Origin: Roseovarius sp.
GTDB taxonomy: Bacteria; Pseudomonadota; Alphaproteobacteria; Rhodobacterales; Rhodobacteraceae
Length of the DNA: 64,000 nt
Assembly: GCA_014359765.1 (NCBI GenBank)
Contig: JACIYT010000007.1
Span: 56,994-120,993, forward strand
Direction: 5' to 3'
Positions 53,987-64,000 of the stretch are shown one piece after another (within the stretch, counting starts at the first letter, position 1; every line of letters starts with the position of its first letter). The notes under the pieces are model-generated. The model ran no database searches and had not been told where the DNA came from. It worked only from the letters and a program-made list of their open reading frames with translations. Made by a program: the position numbers and the translations under genes.

Positions 53987-55564
53987 ATGTGGGACAAGGT
54001 GATTGCCGAGGCGCAGGCCGCGCGCGGCCGCTCCATCCTGCGGCTCTTCGACGATCCGGGCCGCGCCGCGGGATTCTCGGTGCGCCATGACGGGATGCTC
54101 TTCGACTATTCCCGGACGACCCTGACCGAGAGCGCGCGCGCCGCGCTCCTCGACCTCTTGCGCGCGCAAGAGGTCGAGGCGCGCCGCGACGCGATGTTCG
54201 CGGGCGAGGCGATCAACGAGACCGAGGGCCGCGCCGTCCTGCACACCGCGCTGCGCGACATGACCTCCGACGCGCTGAGGCTCGACGGCACCGACATTCT
54301 GGCCGATATCCGCGCCACCCGCGCGCGCATGGCCGAGTTTGCCCGCCAAATCCGCGAAGACGGCTGGCGCGACGTGGTCAATATCGGCATCGGCGGGTCG
54401 CATCTGGGCCCCGAGATGGCCACGCGCGCGCTGAAACCCTACCATGACGGGCCGCGCTGTCATTTCGTCTCCAACGTGGACGGGGCCGATATCGCCGACA
54501 CGCTTGCCGGTCTCGACCCCGCGCGCAGCTTCTTCATCATCGCGTCCAAGACCTTTACCACCATCGAGACCATGACCAACGCCGCCACTGCGCGCGACTG
54601 GCTGCGTGCCCATGGCCGCGATCCGGGCGCGCATCTGGCCGCCGTCTCTTCGGCGACCGACCGCACCGCCGATTGGGGGATCGACCCGGCCCGCGTCTTC
54701 GGCTTCGGCGATTATGTCGGCGGGCGCTATTCGGTCTGGGGACCGGTCGGCCTGCCGCTGATGATCGCCATCGGGCCGGAGCGGTTCGAGGAATTCCTCG
54801 GCGGGGCCGAGGCGATGGACCGCCATTTCCGCGACGCGCCGCTTGCCGCCAACATGCCGGTGGCGCTGGCGATGACCGGCCTCTGGCACCGGCAGGCGCT
54901 CGGGTTTGCCACGCGCGCCGTGCTGCCCTATGACCAGCGGCTTGCGCGCCTGCCCGCCTATCTCCAGCAGCTCGAGATGGAGAGCAACGGCAAGCGCGTG
55001 ACACTGGCGGGCGAGGCGGTCACGATGCCCACCGGCCCGGTGGTCTGGGGCGAGCCGGGGACCAATGGCCAGCACGCCTTTTACCAGCTTGTCCATCAGG
55101 GCACCGATGTGATCCCCTGCGAATTTCTCGTGGCTGCCCAAGGGCATGAGCCGGAGCTTGCGCATCATCACCGGCTTCTGGTGGCCAATTGCCTGGCGCA
55201 ATCCGAGGCGCTGATGCGCGGGCGCACGATGGAGGAGGCGCGCGCGCTCATGCGCGACAAGGGGCTGAGCGGCGCCGCGTTGGACCGGCAGGCCGCGCAC
55301 CGGGTCTTTCCGGGCAACCGGCCCTCCACCACGCTCATCCATGACCGGCTGACGCCGCACCGCCTGGGCGCGATCATCGCGCTTTACGAACACCGGGTCT
55401 TTGTCGAGGGTGTGGCGCTCGGGATCAATTCCTTCGATCAATGGGGTGTGGAACTGGGCAAGGAGCTGGCGCTGGCGATGGAGCCGCTGCTCGAGGGCGC
55501 GGACGCCTCGGCCAAGGACGGCTCCACCCGACAGCTGATCGAATTCGCGCGCGGCGTGCGTTGA
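53987..55564 (+). CDS. pgi: Glucose-6-phosphate isomerase
   Basis: Interconverts glucose-6-phosphate and fructose-6-phosphate, feeding glmS and glycolysis. Visible: [54 protein letters not shown], the catalytic Glu in [12 protein letters not shown], and [20 protein letters not shown] with the catalytic His. The 525-residue length is typical. Last gene of the operon; a four-fold AGGGCCG repeat follows the stop. Confidence 0.97.
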   Translation: MWDKVIAEAQAARGRSILRLFDDPGRAAGFSVRHDGMLFDYSRTTLTESARAALLDLLRAQEVEARRDAMFAGEAINETEGRAVLHTALRDMTSDALRLDGTDILADIRATRARMAEFARQIREDGWRDVVNIGIGGSHLGPEMATRALKPYHDGPRCHFVSNVDGADIADTLAGLDPARSFFIIASKTFTTIETMTNAATARDWLRAHGRDPGAHLAAVSSATDRTADWGIDPARVFGFGDYVGGRYSVWGPVGLPLMIAIGPERFEEFLGGAEAMDRHFRDAPLAANMPVALAMTGLWHRQALGFATRAVLPYDQRLARLPAYLQQLEMESNGKRVTLAGEAVTMPTGPVVWGEPGTNGQHAFYQLVHQGTDVIPCEFLVAAQGHEPELAHHHRLLVANCLAQSEALMRGRTMEEARALMRDKGLSGAALDRQAAHRVFPGNRPSTTLIHDRLTPHRLGAIIALYEHRVFVEGVALGINSFDQWGVELGKELALAMEPLLEGADASAKDGSTRQLIEFARGVR

Positions 55565-55591
55565 GGGCCGAGGGCCGAGGGCCGAGGGCCG
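55564..55591. repeat. Four tandem copies of AGGGCCG after pgi
   Basis: A seven-base unit repeated exactly four times, starting at the last base of the pgi stop. It lies between the convergent stops of pgi and eno. Probably slippage-prone simple sequence without a function, though it could fold with the GGCGGCCCGCC that follows. Confidence 0.85.
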
Positions 55592-55612
55592 CCCCCCGGC
55601 GGCCCGCCACCC

Positions 55613-57251
<1,639 letters not shown>

Positions 57252-58454
57252 CTACTCGTCGGAAAGCTGTCGGATCTCGGCCTCGGACAGGCCGATGCCA
57301 GCGAGCACCGCGGCGGTGTCGGCGCCCATCCGCGGGGCCGGGGCGCGGATCGCGGGCGGAGATTTCGAGAAGCTGCTGGAAAACCCGGTCATCACCACAG
57401 GGCCCTCGGTCGGATGCTCCATCCGCTGGAAAAATCCCGTTTCGGCAAGATAGGGATCGGCCAGAACCGCGGCGAAATCGTGGACGGGACCGTGGGGAAT
57501 GTCCGCATCCCGCAGCCGCCGCTCCCATTCCGCGGTGCTTCGCGCCTGTATGCGATCGGCAACGATGGCATAGAGAGTGTCGATATGGCGCGCCCGATCC
57601 CTGGCGCTGGCAAAGCGCGGGTCCCCGGACAGATCCGGCCTGTCCATTGCGACGAACATCCGCTGCCACTGGGCATCGGTGTTTGCCATGACGCAGATAT
57701 GACCGTCCTGTGTCGCGTAAGGGCGCCGGTGCGGGCTCATCACGCGCGGGTAGCCGATGCCGAGCTCGGGCATGTCCACCGCCGCTCCCCAGAAATGTTC
57801 GACCAGGTTGAAGGCGACCATCGCCTCGTACATCGACAGGTGCACATGCTGCCCCTCTCCGGTCTTCTGCCGCCAGACCAGCGCAAGGGCCACCGCCATC
57901 GCGAACTGATGGCCGCAGAGCTTGTCGGCGATCACCATCGGCATGTATTCGGGCGGGCGGCCGCGCATCTGGCTGAGCGCGGCAAGGCCGCTGCGGCCCT
58001 GGATCACATCGTCGAAGGCGGGTTCGTTTTCCAGTGAGCTGCCGGGACGGAAGCCGCTGACGCTGCCATAGACGATATCGGGCCGCACCGCGGCGATCTC
58101 GGCGTAACCGATGCCCAGCCGGTCCGCCGCGCCCGGGCGCATCGAATGGACGAAGACATCTGCCGTCGCCACCAGCCGCATGAGCGCGGATCGGGCCTCG
58201 GGGCGCTTGAGGTCCAGAACGACGCTGCGCTTGTTGCGGTTGATCGTCATGAAGAACGATCCCATGCCGGGGCTGCGACCCGGGCCGACCTGGCGGGTAT
58301 AGTCGCCCGACGGCTCCTCGATCTTGATCACCTCGGCGCCCATGTCACCCAGGATCTGGGTGGCGACCGGCCCGAGGACATTGGATGTCAGATCGATCAC
58401 CCGCAATCCCGCGAGCGGGCCGCCGACAGGTTCGCTGGCAGGTGTTTGGGTCAT
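57252..58454 (-). CDS. Family III CoA-transferase (CaiB/BaiF)
   Basis: Transfers CoA between a CoA thioester and a carboxylic acid. The 400-residue protein shows GLRVIDLTSNVLGPVATQIL (family N-terminus), MGAEVIKIEEPSGDYTR, the substrate-loop INRNKRSVVLDLKRPEA and a conserved Asp pair FDDV near 147-150 that includes the likely catalytic Asp. Substrate is unknown. It follows the acyl-CoA dehydrogenase gene by 227 bases on the same strand; with it and the TAXI transporter it suggests uptake, CoA activation and oxidation of an organic acid. Confidence 0.9.
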   Translation of the reverse strand: MTQTPASEPVGGPLAGLRVIDLTSNVLGPVATQILGDMGAEVIKIEEPSGDYTRQVGPGRSPGMGSFFMTINRNKRSVVLDLKRPEARSALMRLVATADVFVHSMRPGAADRLGIGYAEIAAVRPDIVYGSVSGFRPGSSLENEPAFDDVIQGRSGLAALSQMRGRPPEYMPMVIADKLCGHQFAMAVALALVWRQKTGEGQHVHLSMYEAMVAFNLVEHFWGAAVDMPELGIGYPRVMSPHRRPYATQDGHICVMANTDAQWQRMFVAMDRPDLSGDPRFASARDRARHIDTLYAIVADRIQARSTAEWERRLRDADIPHGPVHDFAAVLADPYLAETGFFQRMEHPTEGPVVMTGFSSSFSKSPPAIRAPAPRMGADTAAVLAGIGLSEAEIRQLSDE

Positions 58455-58681
58455 GGTCTTCTCCCCCGGCTCCGGGATGTGGTCGATGATCTGGCGGCCC
58501 GCGTGGCCCGGGCTCCCGTCCCGGGCGCGCGCGATCTCCAGACCGGGGAGTCACATCGCCTCGCGGGACGCGCGCGCCGCCTTCGCGCGATGGTATGCGC
58601 CGGTGCCGCTCCGGTCGCGCTCGTGGCGGCTGCCGGGTGGGCGATGTCGGTGGTCCTGCCGTTCGTCATGCCCGACATCGG

Positions 58682-59827
58682 TCAGCCCAGAAGCCCGCGC
58701 GCGACGATGTTTCGCTGGATCTGGTTGGTCCCCTCGATGATCTGGAGCACCTTGGCGTCGCGGAAGTAGCGGTTGATCGGAAAGTCGTTCGAAACACCCG
58801 AAGCCCCGAAAAGCTGCACCGCGTCGGTGGCCACCTTCATCGCGGTGTCGGTGGCATGGCACTTGGCGATGGCGGCCAGGCGGGCAAGCTCCTTGCCATG
58901 GATTCCCGCATCCACCGCCCTCGCCGCCTGATACACCAGATTGCGCGAGGCCTCGGTCTGGATCTCCATGTCGGCGATCATCCAGCGGACGCCCTGAAAG
59001 TCGCTCACGGTCTGGCCGAAGGCCTTGCGATTGGTGATGAATTCGATGGAATGATCCAGCGCCCCCTGTGCGAGGCCGACGGCCCGTGCGCCAATGATCG
59101 GCCGCGAATCGTTGAGCGTCGCCATCACGACGCCGAACCCGGCCTGTTCATCGCCGAGCATCGCCGATGCGGGGAGGCGGCAATCATCGAAATAGAGGGC
59201 GTGCGACGGCACTCCGCGGGCCCCGAACTTGTCCTCCCTGGGACCGACCGAAAATCCCCTGGTCCCCTTCTCGACGATGAACAGGTTGATCCTGCCGCGC
59301 GTCGCGTCGTCGCCGACCCTGGCAGCGACCAGGACGAAATCCGCCATTCCGGCGTTGGTGCACCAGATCTTGGCGCCGTTCAGCACGTAATCGTCTCCGT
59401 CGCGCACCGCGCGCGTCCGTATGCCAGCCACGTCCGAGCCGCTCTGCGCCTCGGTCAGCGACAACGCCCCGCGCAACTCGCCCGAGGCGAGGCCCGGCAA
59501 CCATCGCGCCTTCTGCTCGGGGGTGCCGCCGGCCAGGATCGCGCCGATCGGCACCCATTGCACCACCAGAAGGTATGCGGTGTTGTAGCAGACCCGCGCC
59601 AGTTCCTCGACCGCAACGCAGGCAGAGAACATGCTGTGCGCGCCACCGTATTCTTCGGGGAAAGGAAGGGTGAACAGGCCCAGTTCCCGGATCAGGTCAT
59701 ACATGTCATGCGGATAATCCGCCGTTCGGTCGATTTCCCGGGCGCGCGGCGCAACCCGCTCGAGCGCGACGCGGCGCACCAGATCGCGAACCCGCAGCTG
59801 ATCTTCTCCCAGATGGAGGTGGGTCAT
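58682..59827 (-). CDS. Acyl-CoA dehydrogenase
   Basis: FAD enzyme of 381 residues that introduces the alpha-beta double bond in an acyl-CoA. SLTEAQSGSDVAGIRTRAVR and NGAKIWCTNAGMADFVLVAA form the FAD/substrate wall, and the catalytic base Glu365 is in IIEGTNQIQRNIVARGLLG, the position used by short- and medium-chain enzymes. The acyl group is unknown. It is divergent from the TAXI transporter genes with a 341-base control region between them. Confidence 0.92.
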   Translation of the reverse strand: MTHLHLGEDQLRVRDLVRRVALERVAPRAREIDRTADYPHDMYDLIRELGLFTLPFPEEYGGAHSMFSACVAVEELARVCYNTAYLLVVQWVPIGAILAGGTPEQKARWLPGLASGELRGALSLTEAQSGSDVAGIRTRAVRDGDDYVLNGAKIWCTNAGMADFVLVAARVGDDATRGRINLFIVEKGTRGFSVGPREDKFGARGVPSHALYFDDCRLPASAMLGDEQAGFGVVMATLNDSRPIIGARAVGLAQGALDHSIEFITNRKAFGQTVSDFQGVRWMIADMEIQTEASRNLVYQAARAVDAGIHGKELARLAAIAKCHATDTAMKVATDAVQLFGASGVSNDFPINRYFRDAKVLQIIEGTNQIQRNIVARGLLG

Positions 59828-60056
59828 GGTTCCGGGGCCTTGTTCTCTGTTGTCATTTTCTCTGTTGTCATTCGCGATCGTCGGGCTGTCTGCCGTCGCG
59901 CTCTCGTGCGGCGCGCTGGTCGCGCACCCGGCTCAACGCTCCCAAAGCTGCACGGGCAGGTCAAGCCAACGCGCCCCCGCGCCGGCCATCGGCACGGATG
60001 TGTTGTTTCCCCGGCAACCGGCCGTGCAATCGCTCAGGCAAGGCAGGGCCGGACCG

Positions 60057-60085
60057 CCCGGATCCACACATATGTGGGATCCGGG
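60057..60085. promoter_or_regulatory. 9-bp palindrome in the ACAD/TAXI divergent region
   Basis: CCCGGATCC (60057-60065) and GGATCCGGG (60077-60085) are perfect inverted arms around 11 bases, ACACATATGTG, which contains CACATATGTG, itself a palindrome. A strong dyad in the middle of a divergent control region is typical of a GntR, IclR or TetR operator. The regulator gene is not in the window. Confidence 0.55.
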
Positions 60086-60102
60086 CGCTCGGCGGTTGGT
60101 CA

Positions 60103-60150
60103 GATTGTTTTGCGAGACCATCGGATTTAGAACGATTGTTGCGAAATCAT
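60103..60150. promoter_or_regulatory. Imperfect direct repeats upstream of the TAXI operon
   Basis: GATTGTT followed by GCGA and CAT occurs at 60103-60121 and at 60134-60150, with 31 bases between repeat starts (three helical turns). They lie just upstream of the transporter start at 60169, over the expected promoter. Weak evidence of a binding site. Nothing else is seen in the 341-base gap (59828-60168). Confidence 0.3.
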
Positions 60151-60168
60151 GGGATAACGGAGGGCGGT

Positions 60169-61125
60169 ATGAACAGATTTGGACTTGCGTTTTGTTCTCT
60201 GGTGGCATTCGGCGGAGCGGCCATGGCGCAGGAGCTCTCCATCGCCACGGGCGGCACCGGCGGCACCTACTACCCTTACGGGAGCGGCCTCGCCCAGGTC
60301 ATGGAGCGCCATATCGAGGGCACCAGTGTCGCGGTCGAGGTCACGGGGGCTTCGGTTGAAAATCTCGCGCTGCTGACGCGTGGCGAAACCGACATCATCA
60401 TCGCGACCGCGGACGCGGTGAGGGATGCCGTCCAGGGGGCGGGCGCCTTCGAGGGGCGGGCCGTCACCAACGTCGCCGCCCTGGGGGCGATCTACGCCAA
60501 TGTCACCCAGATCGTGGCCCTGAAGGAGGCCGGCATCGAAACGCTCGACGATCTGCGCGGGCACCGCGTGTCCGTCGGCGCGCCGGGGTCGGCGACCGAA
60601 ATGGCCAGCCGGCGGATTCTCGAAATCAAGGGTATCAGCTACGAGGACGTCGGAGCGCAACGCCTCAGCTATGCCGAGTCGGTAGATGCGATCCGGAACG
60701 GCAGTCTCGATGCGGCGATCATCCTCGCGACGCCACCGGCAAGCTCCGTGCTCAATCTGGCCGCCGGCCGGGAAATCTCGATCGTCCCTCTTTCCCGGGA
60801 TGAGGTCAGCCAGATCGTCGAGGCCGATTCCGCCTTTGCTCCTTTCGTGCTCGAGGCGGGGACATACGAATGGCAGAGCGAGGATATTCTCACCCTGTCC
60901 AACCCGAATATCCTGCTGGTGGGCACGGAAATGGACGACGATCTGGCCTATCAGATCACGCGGGTCCTGTTCGAGCACACGCAGGAGATCGCGGCCGTTC
61001 ACCCGGCAGCGAACCAGACCACCGTTGCCTTCTCGATTGCCTCGACAACAATTCCGCTGCACCCCGGCGCGCTGCGTTACTACGAAGAGACCGGGATCGA
61101 CATCCCGGAGCGGCTGCGGCCTTGA
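60169..61125 (+). CDS. TAXI family TRAP transporter solute-binding protein
   Basis: Periplasmic receptor of 318 residues with a signal peptide (MNRFGLAFCSLVAFGGAAMA, cleavage after AMA) and the family start ELSIATGGTGGTYYPYGSGL. Hallmarks ADAVRDAV, VGAPGSATEMASRRIL and TNILLVG-like SNPNILLVG follow. It captures the substrate, probably a dicarboxylate, amino acid or aromatic acid, for the fused permease. CGGAGG precedes the ATG. The next gene overlaps its stop (TTGA), so the operon is SBP-DUF1850-permease. Confidence 0.92.
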   Translation: MNRFGLAFCSLVAFGGAAMAQELSIATGGTGGTYYPYGSGLAQVMERHIEGTSVAVEVTGASVENLALLTRGETDIIIATADAVRDAVQGAGAFEGRAVTNVAALGAIYANVTQIVALKEAGIETLDDLRGHRVSVGAPGSATEMASRRILEIKGISYEDVGAQRLSYAESVDAIRNGSLDAAIILATPPASSVLNLAAGREISIVPLSRDEVSQIVEADSAFAPFVLEAGTYEWQSEDILTLSNPNILLVGTEMDDDLAYQITRVLFEHTQEIAAVHPAANQTTVAFSIASTTIPLHPGALRYYEETGIDIPERLRP

Positions 61126-61589
61126 TACGGTGGCGATGGGCGGTCTGCCTGGCAGCCGCCATCGCTCTCCTCCCGGTGACAGCTGTCAGGGCCGATATGC
61201 TCGCGATCACCGGACAGGGGGGGCAGAGTCTGGCGCTCGATCTGAAGGACATGACGGAATGGTGCCTCCACTGGCAGCACTCCGTCACCGGGGGCGATGT
61301 CACCGACTGCTTTCGTATTGATGACGGGCGCCTCGTGCTCACGCGCAGCTTCCTGCACGACCCGGCCGCGGCCGGGCTCGGGGAGGTTCCCGGACGTGGG
61401 CGCCTCATACGATCCCCGGGCGGCGGTGAGTGGATCGTGGATATCGATGAACCCATGCCCCGCAACCGCGTTTTCGTGCGTATCGGCGGTGCCGCGATCA
61501 ACCACCGCCTGACCTATGGCGGGGAGACCTTGAATCTCAGCAGGATCTTTGCCGGCGAACGTGTCACCATCTCCCTTCCGGGCGGGTGA
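61122..61589 (+). CDS. DUF1850 protein of the TAXI TRAP operon
   Basis: 155-residue exported protein. A TTG start overlaps the stop of the binding-protein gene (TTGA 61122-61125), so translation is coupled. A signal peptide (to VRA-D near residue 28) precedes a domain with SVTGGDVTDCFRIDDGRLVLTRSF-type strands; DUF1850 proteins are commonly encoded beside TAXI receptors and fused permeases. Role in transport is unknown. Confidence 0.85.
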   Translation: MIRWRWAVCLAAAIALLPVTAVRADMLAITGQGGQSLALDLKDMTEWCLHWQHSVTGGDVTDCFRIDDGRLVLTRSFLHDPAAAGLGEVPGRGRLIRSPGGGEWIVDIDEPMPRNRVFVRIGGAAINHRLTYGGETLNLSRIFAGERVTISLPGG

Positions 61590-61662
61590 GCAGGGGACCG
61601 AAGAAACGAAACATGCCGGTGAGCGCCGCAAGCTGCGGGTGCGCCGCATTGGAGGGCTTCCG

Positions 61663-63732
61663 GTGGAAAAGACGTCCAAATCCACTTTTGCCGGCGCGGG
61701 CACGGGCGCCCGCCTTGATGTCCGGACAACAGCGCACCAGCCCTGGCCGGTGATGAAGCTGATCGTCCTTCTGTCCGTCGGGCTCTGCGGTTTCCAGCTC
61801 TATACCGCCGGGGTCCAGACATTGGGATTGTTCTATCAACGCCCGATCCACCTCACGCTGATCCTGATGATCACGTTTCTTGCATTCCCCGTGTTCGGTC
61901 TGCGCCGTGGGCGTGGCGCGATCGGATGGGCGATCGACGGGGGTTTTTTCGTCGCCGCAATCGTTTCCGGCCTCTACATCGTGGTCAATCTCGACGAGAT
62001 CTTTGCCCGCGCCGGCCTCTGGAGCCGCACCGACATCCTTGTCGGGGCGCTTGCGGTCGTGACCTTGCTCGAAGCCAGCCGGCGGGTGGTCGGGATGGGG
62101 ATCACGCTGATCGGGCTGGCATTCGTGCTCTATGCGCTCGCCGGGCCGCGCGGGGCGCTTCCCTGGCTGGGTGAGCTCATGCCGGGCATCCTGTCGCATC
62201 GCGGCAATTCGGTCGAACGGCTGGTCGCGCAGCTCTATCTGGGCCAGGAAGGCATCTTCGGGCTTCCGCTCGGGGTCGCGGCGACCTATGTGTTCGTCTT
62301 CGTCCTGTTCGGCGCGGTGCTGGAAGTGACGGGCGCGGGACGCTTCTTCATCGACCTTTCCTATGCCGCGACCGGCCGCCGGCGTGGCGGACCGGCCAAG
62401 GCCGCGGTGGTGGCATCGCTCGGTATGGGCTCGATCACCGGCAGTGCCATCGCCAATGTGGTGACCACCGGCCCCTTCACGATCCCGCTGATGAAGCGGC
62501 TGGGTTACAGGCCCGCCCAGGCGGGCGGGATCGAGGCCGCCGCCTCGACCGGCGGCATGATCACCCCGCCACTGATGGGCGCGGGCGCCTTCCTGATCTC
62601 CGAATACACCGGCATTCCCTATATCGAGATCGTCAAGGTCAGCATCTTTCCGGCGTTTCTCTACTTCATGACGGTCTATCTCTTCGTCCATGTCATCGCG
62701 CTGAAGCAGGACATGAAGGGCCTTCCCGCCAGCGAATTGCCCTCGGTGCGCAGCGTGATGGCCGAGGGCTGGCACTTCCTGCTTCCGCTGGTCATCCTGG
62801 TCTATCTGCTGATCGCCGGCATGTCGCCGATGCGCGTCGGGTTTCATGCCATCGCAGCCATCGTCGCGGTCGCGATCCTGCGCTTCGCCTGGGACTGGCT
62901 GCGGGATGCGCCGCGCGTGGTCGGACACATGCGTCCGGACGGCTCGATGACGACGACAAGCGGTCCGGGTCGGGCACCGCTTGGCGAGGTGATGAAGGCC
63001 GGGCTTGGCAAGGGTGTCGAGGCCTGCGAACGCGGCGTGAAGAATGCGCTGACCGTCAGCCTGGCCTGCGCCGTCGGCGGGATCATCGTTGGTGTCGTTG
63101 GCCTGACGGGCCTGGGACTGAAGTTCGCGGCGCTGATGATGACCTTTTCGGGGGGCAACATCGTGTTGGCGCTGTTCATCGTGCTGATCGCCAGCCTGAT
63201 TCTGGGCTTCGGCCTGCCGGTGACGGCCAGCTACATCGTTCTGGTCATCCTGGTCGGCCCGGCGATGAGCGCCGAATTCGGTATTCCGCTCCTGATCGTG
63301 CACCTCGTGGTGTTCTGGTATTCGCAGGATTCCAACGTGACCCCGCCGATTGCACTGGCAGGCTTTGCCGCGGCGGCGGTCGCCAAGAGCCCGCCGGTTG
63401 CCACCAGCGTCCAGGCGTGGAAATTCGCAAAAGGCCTCTACATCGTGCCGCTGCTGATGGTGTTCAACCCGGAGATCATCGTCGGCGGGCCGGTGCAGGA
63501 CGTGCTGTGGAACGGCGTTCTCTCCCTCCTGACCTGCGTGGCCTTCGTGACCGTTCTGGAGGGCTATCTCTTTGCCGGGATCAACTGGTTGCTGCGCCTG
63601 GTGCTGCTGGCCGCCGGGATCGCCATGCTGCAACCCGTCCTCTGGCTGGAAGTTCTCGGCCTCGTCGTCATCGTGCTGCTGCTTTTGGCGAACCTTCGTG
63701 CCGGGCGGCGGCGGGACCACGGGGCGGCGTGA
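61663..63732 (+). CDS. TRAP transporter permease, 4TM/12TM fusion
   Basis: Inner-membrane sodium-driven permease of 689 residues with the small (4TM) and large (12TM) units fused, as is usual for TAXI systems. The GTG 61663 start is backed by GGAGGG six bases upstream; earlier in-frame codons overlap the DUF1850 gene. The large-unit signature GSITGSAIANVVTTGPFTIP and GMITPPLMGAGAFLI, and the second copy GFGLPVTASYIVLV near 520, mark the two substrate-gate repeats. Last gene of the operon. Confidence 0.93.
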   Translation: MEKTSKSTFAGAGTGARLDVRTTAHQPWPVMKLIVLLSVGLCGFQLYTAGVQTLGLFYQRPIHLTLILMITFLAFPVFGLRRGRGAIGWAIDGGFFVAAIVSGLYIVVNLDEIFARAGLWSRTDILVGALAVVTLLEASRRVVGMGITLIGLAFVLYALAGPRGALPWLGELMPGILSHRGNSVERLVAQLYLGQEGIFGLPLGVAATYVFVFVLFGAVLEVTGAGRFFIDLSYAATGRRRGGPAKAAVVASLGMGSITGSAIANVVTTGPFTIPLMKRLGYRPAQAGGIEAAASTGGMITPPLMGAGAFLISEYTGIPYIEIVKVSIFPAFLYFMTVYLFVHVIALKQDMKGLPASELPSVRSVMAEGWHFLLPLVILVYLLIAGMSPMRVGFHAIAAIVAVAILRFAWDWLRDAPRVVGHMRPDGSMTTTSGPGRAPLGEVMKAGLGKGVEACERGVKNALTVSLACAVGGIIVGVVGLTGLGLKFAALMMTFSGGNIVLALFIVLIASLILGFGLPVTASYIVLVILVGPAMSAEFGIPLLIVHLVVFWYSQDSNVTPPIALAGFAAAAVAKSPPVATSVQAWKFAKGLYIVPLLMVFNPEIIVGGPVQDVLWNGVLSLLTCVAFVTVLEGYLFAGINWLLRLVLLAAGIAMLQPVLWLEVLGLVVIVLLLLANLRAGRRRDHGAA

Positions 63733-63843
63733 GGGTGCCGTCGCGCGACACGCGCACAAGCCGCCCTGGCGCCCGCCACGTGAGTTCTCCGCTTCTGTGT
63801 GGATGCGTGTGTGCCCCGACGCCTTTTGTCAGATCGCCACCGG

Positions 63844-63863
63844 GTCCCTCAGCGTCCCTCAGC
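63844..63863. repeat. Ten-base tandem repeat near the IS end
   Basis: GTCCCTCAGC occurs twice in tandem (63844-63853 and 63854-63863), 13 bases before the TGTACTG-like start of the mobile element. Could be a relic of target duplication or simple slippage. Confidence 0.5.
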
Positions 63864-63875
63864 GAATTTCCGGAC

Positions 63876-64000
63876 TGTACTGGGGCACGGTTATGAGACA
63901 GTGCTTTGCGCTGGTTAGGCTGCCATCATGATCACCGTGGCAGCGTCGGTTTCAAGGCCTTTTTGCTCAGCCCTGATCTGAGTGGGTGTTTTGTATCCGT
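63876..64000 (-). mobile_element. Right-edge insertion sequence, end only
   Basis: The last 125 bases are best explained as one end of an insertion sequence, with TGTACTGGGGCACGG (63876 on) as a possible terminal inverted repeat and a transposase 3' end reading inwards. Only the one end is in the window, so target duplication and family cannot be checked. IS3 is my best guess because the ending YKTPTQIRAEQ resembles IS3 OrfB tails. Confidence 0.55.
63915..64000 (-). CDS. Transposase C-terminus (partial)
   Basis: A frame open to the edge ends GYKTPTQIRAEQKGLETDAA then TVIMMAA and TAA (63917-63915). Proteins of IS3-family OrfB end with GxKTPxQxRAE-like motifs after the DDE domain. The rest lies beyond the window, so completeness is unknown. 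Confidence 0.6.
   Translation of the reverse strand, partial: GYKTPTQIRAEQKGLETDAATVIMMAA

Noticed and set aside
58455..58681. Small genes in the gap between acyl-CoA dehydrogenase and CoA-transferase
   Set aside because: The open frames are arginine- and serine-rich without ribosome sites or plausible folds; the gap probably holds only leader sequence for the CoA-transferase gene.
61564..63759. 731-codon frame antisense to the TRAP permease
   Set aside because: His/Gln/Asp-rich shadow of the membrane protein codons; the plus-strand permease has clear membrane segments and signatures.

Overview
This is a GC-rich chromosomal segment (roughly two thirds G+C by eye) from an alphaproteobacterium, most likely a member of the Rhodobacterales. 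The evidence is gene content and order: a short conserved gene divergent from efp, hemB next to a small membrane gene and mfd, ilvI-ilvH, a B12-dependent ribonucleotide reductase beside tRNA-Pro, DUF192 and a twin cold-shock gene, fabI near pdxH, and a TAXI-type TRAP transporter. The genus cannot be named. Nearly all of the window is ordinary core genome at high coding density, with many ATGA overlaps and several GTG or TTG starts that are supported by their ribosome binding sites.

Layout. 1-925: end of a molybdenum-hydroxylase operon. 1226-5369: glycosyltransferase, ygfZ-like gene, efp, small conserved gene, cobQ. 5354-9516 (minus): pcm-like gene, tolC, a hypothetical, a GNAT gene and a nucleoside hydrolase. 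9836-13801: ihfB, lapA-like, trpF, then ilvI-ilvH behind a complete transcription attenuator with a branched-chain-rich leader peptide. 13870-24479: selO, SYLF lipoprotein, hemB, membrane protein, mfd, then a tiny membrane protein, XpaC, TelA and a DUF2927 lipoprotein. 24496-33435: a surface-polysaccharide patch (BY-kinase, long sugar-nucleotide dehydratase, PP-loop asparagine-synthase-like protein) interrupted by alkA-like, esterase and HAD genes and carrying an IS3 transposase remnant; the PP-loop gene is clearly AT-richer than its surroundings and looks acquired. 33636-37292: nrdJ with a promoter and NrdR boxes. 37672-43251: tRNA-Pro, DUF192, cold-shock, pdxH, fabI, lysE-type, gpt, bioY, SDR, tRNA-Thr. 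43395-50984: a four-gene minus-strand operon (phosphatase, GST, saccharopine dehydrogenase, P1 peptidase), glmU-glmS, gph. 50992-56887: DUF6356, Lrp-type regulator, zwf-pgl-pgi, eno. 57252-63732: a catabolic module of CoA-transferase, acyl-CoA dehydrogenase and a divergent TAXI TRAP transporter. 63915-64000: the C-terminal end of an insertion-sequence transposase.

How the genes work together. Central metabolism dominates: the oxidative branch and isomerase of hexose phosphate metabolism (zwf, pgl, pgi) with enolase, UDP-GlcNAc precursor synthesis (glmU, glmS), branched-chain amino acid synthesis, haem and cobalamin steps, and deoxyribonucleotide synthesis by a B12 enzyme. The last 7 kb looks like a self-contained unit that imports an unknown organic acid, activates it with CoA and oxidises it. 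The best-supported regulatory find is the ilvIH attenuator; the most likely foreign material is the 29.1-33.4 kb patch and the insertion sequence at the right edge. I saw no phage, CRISPR array, toxin-antitoxin pair or clearly new defence system.
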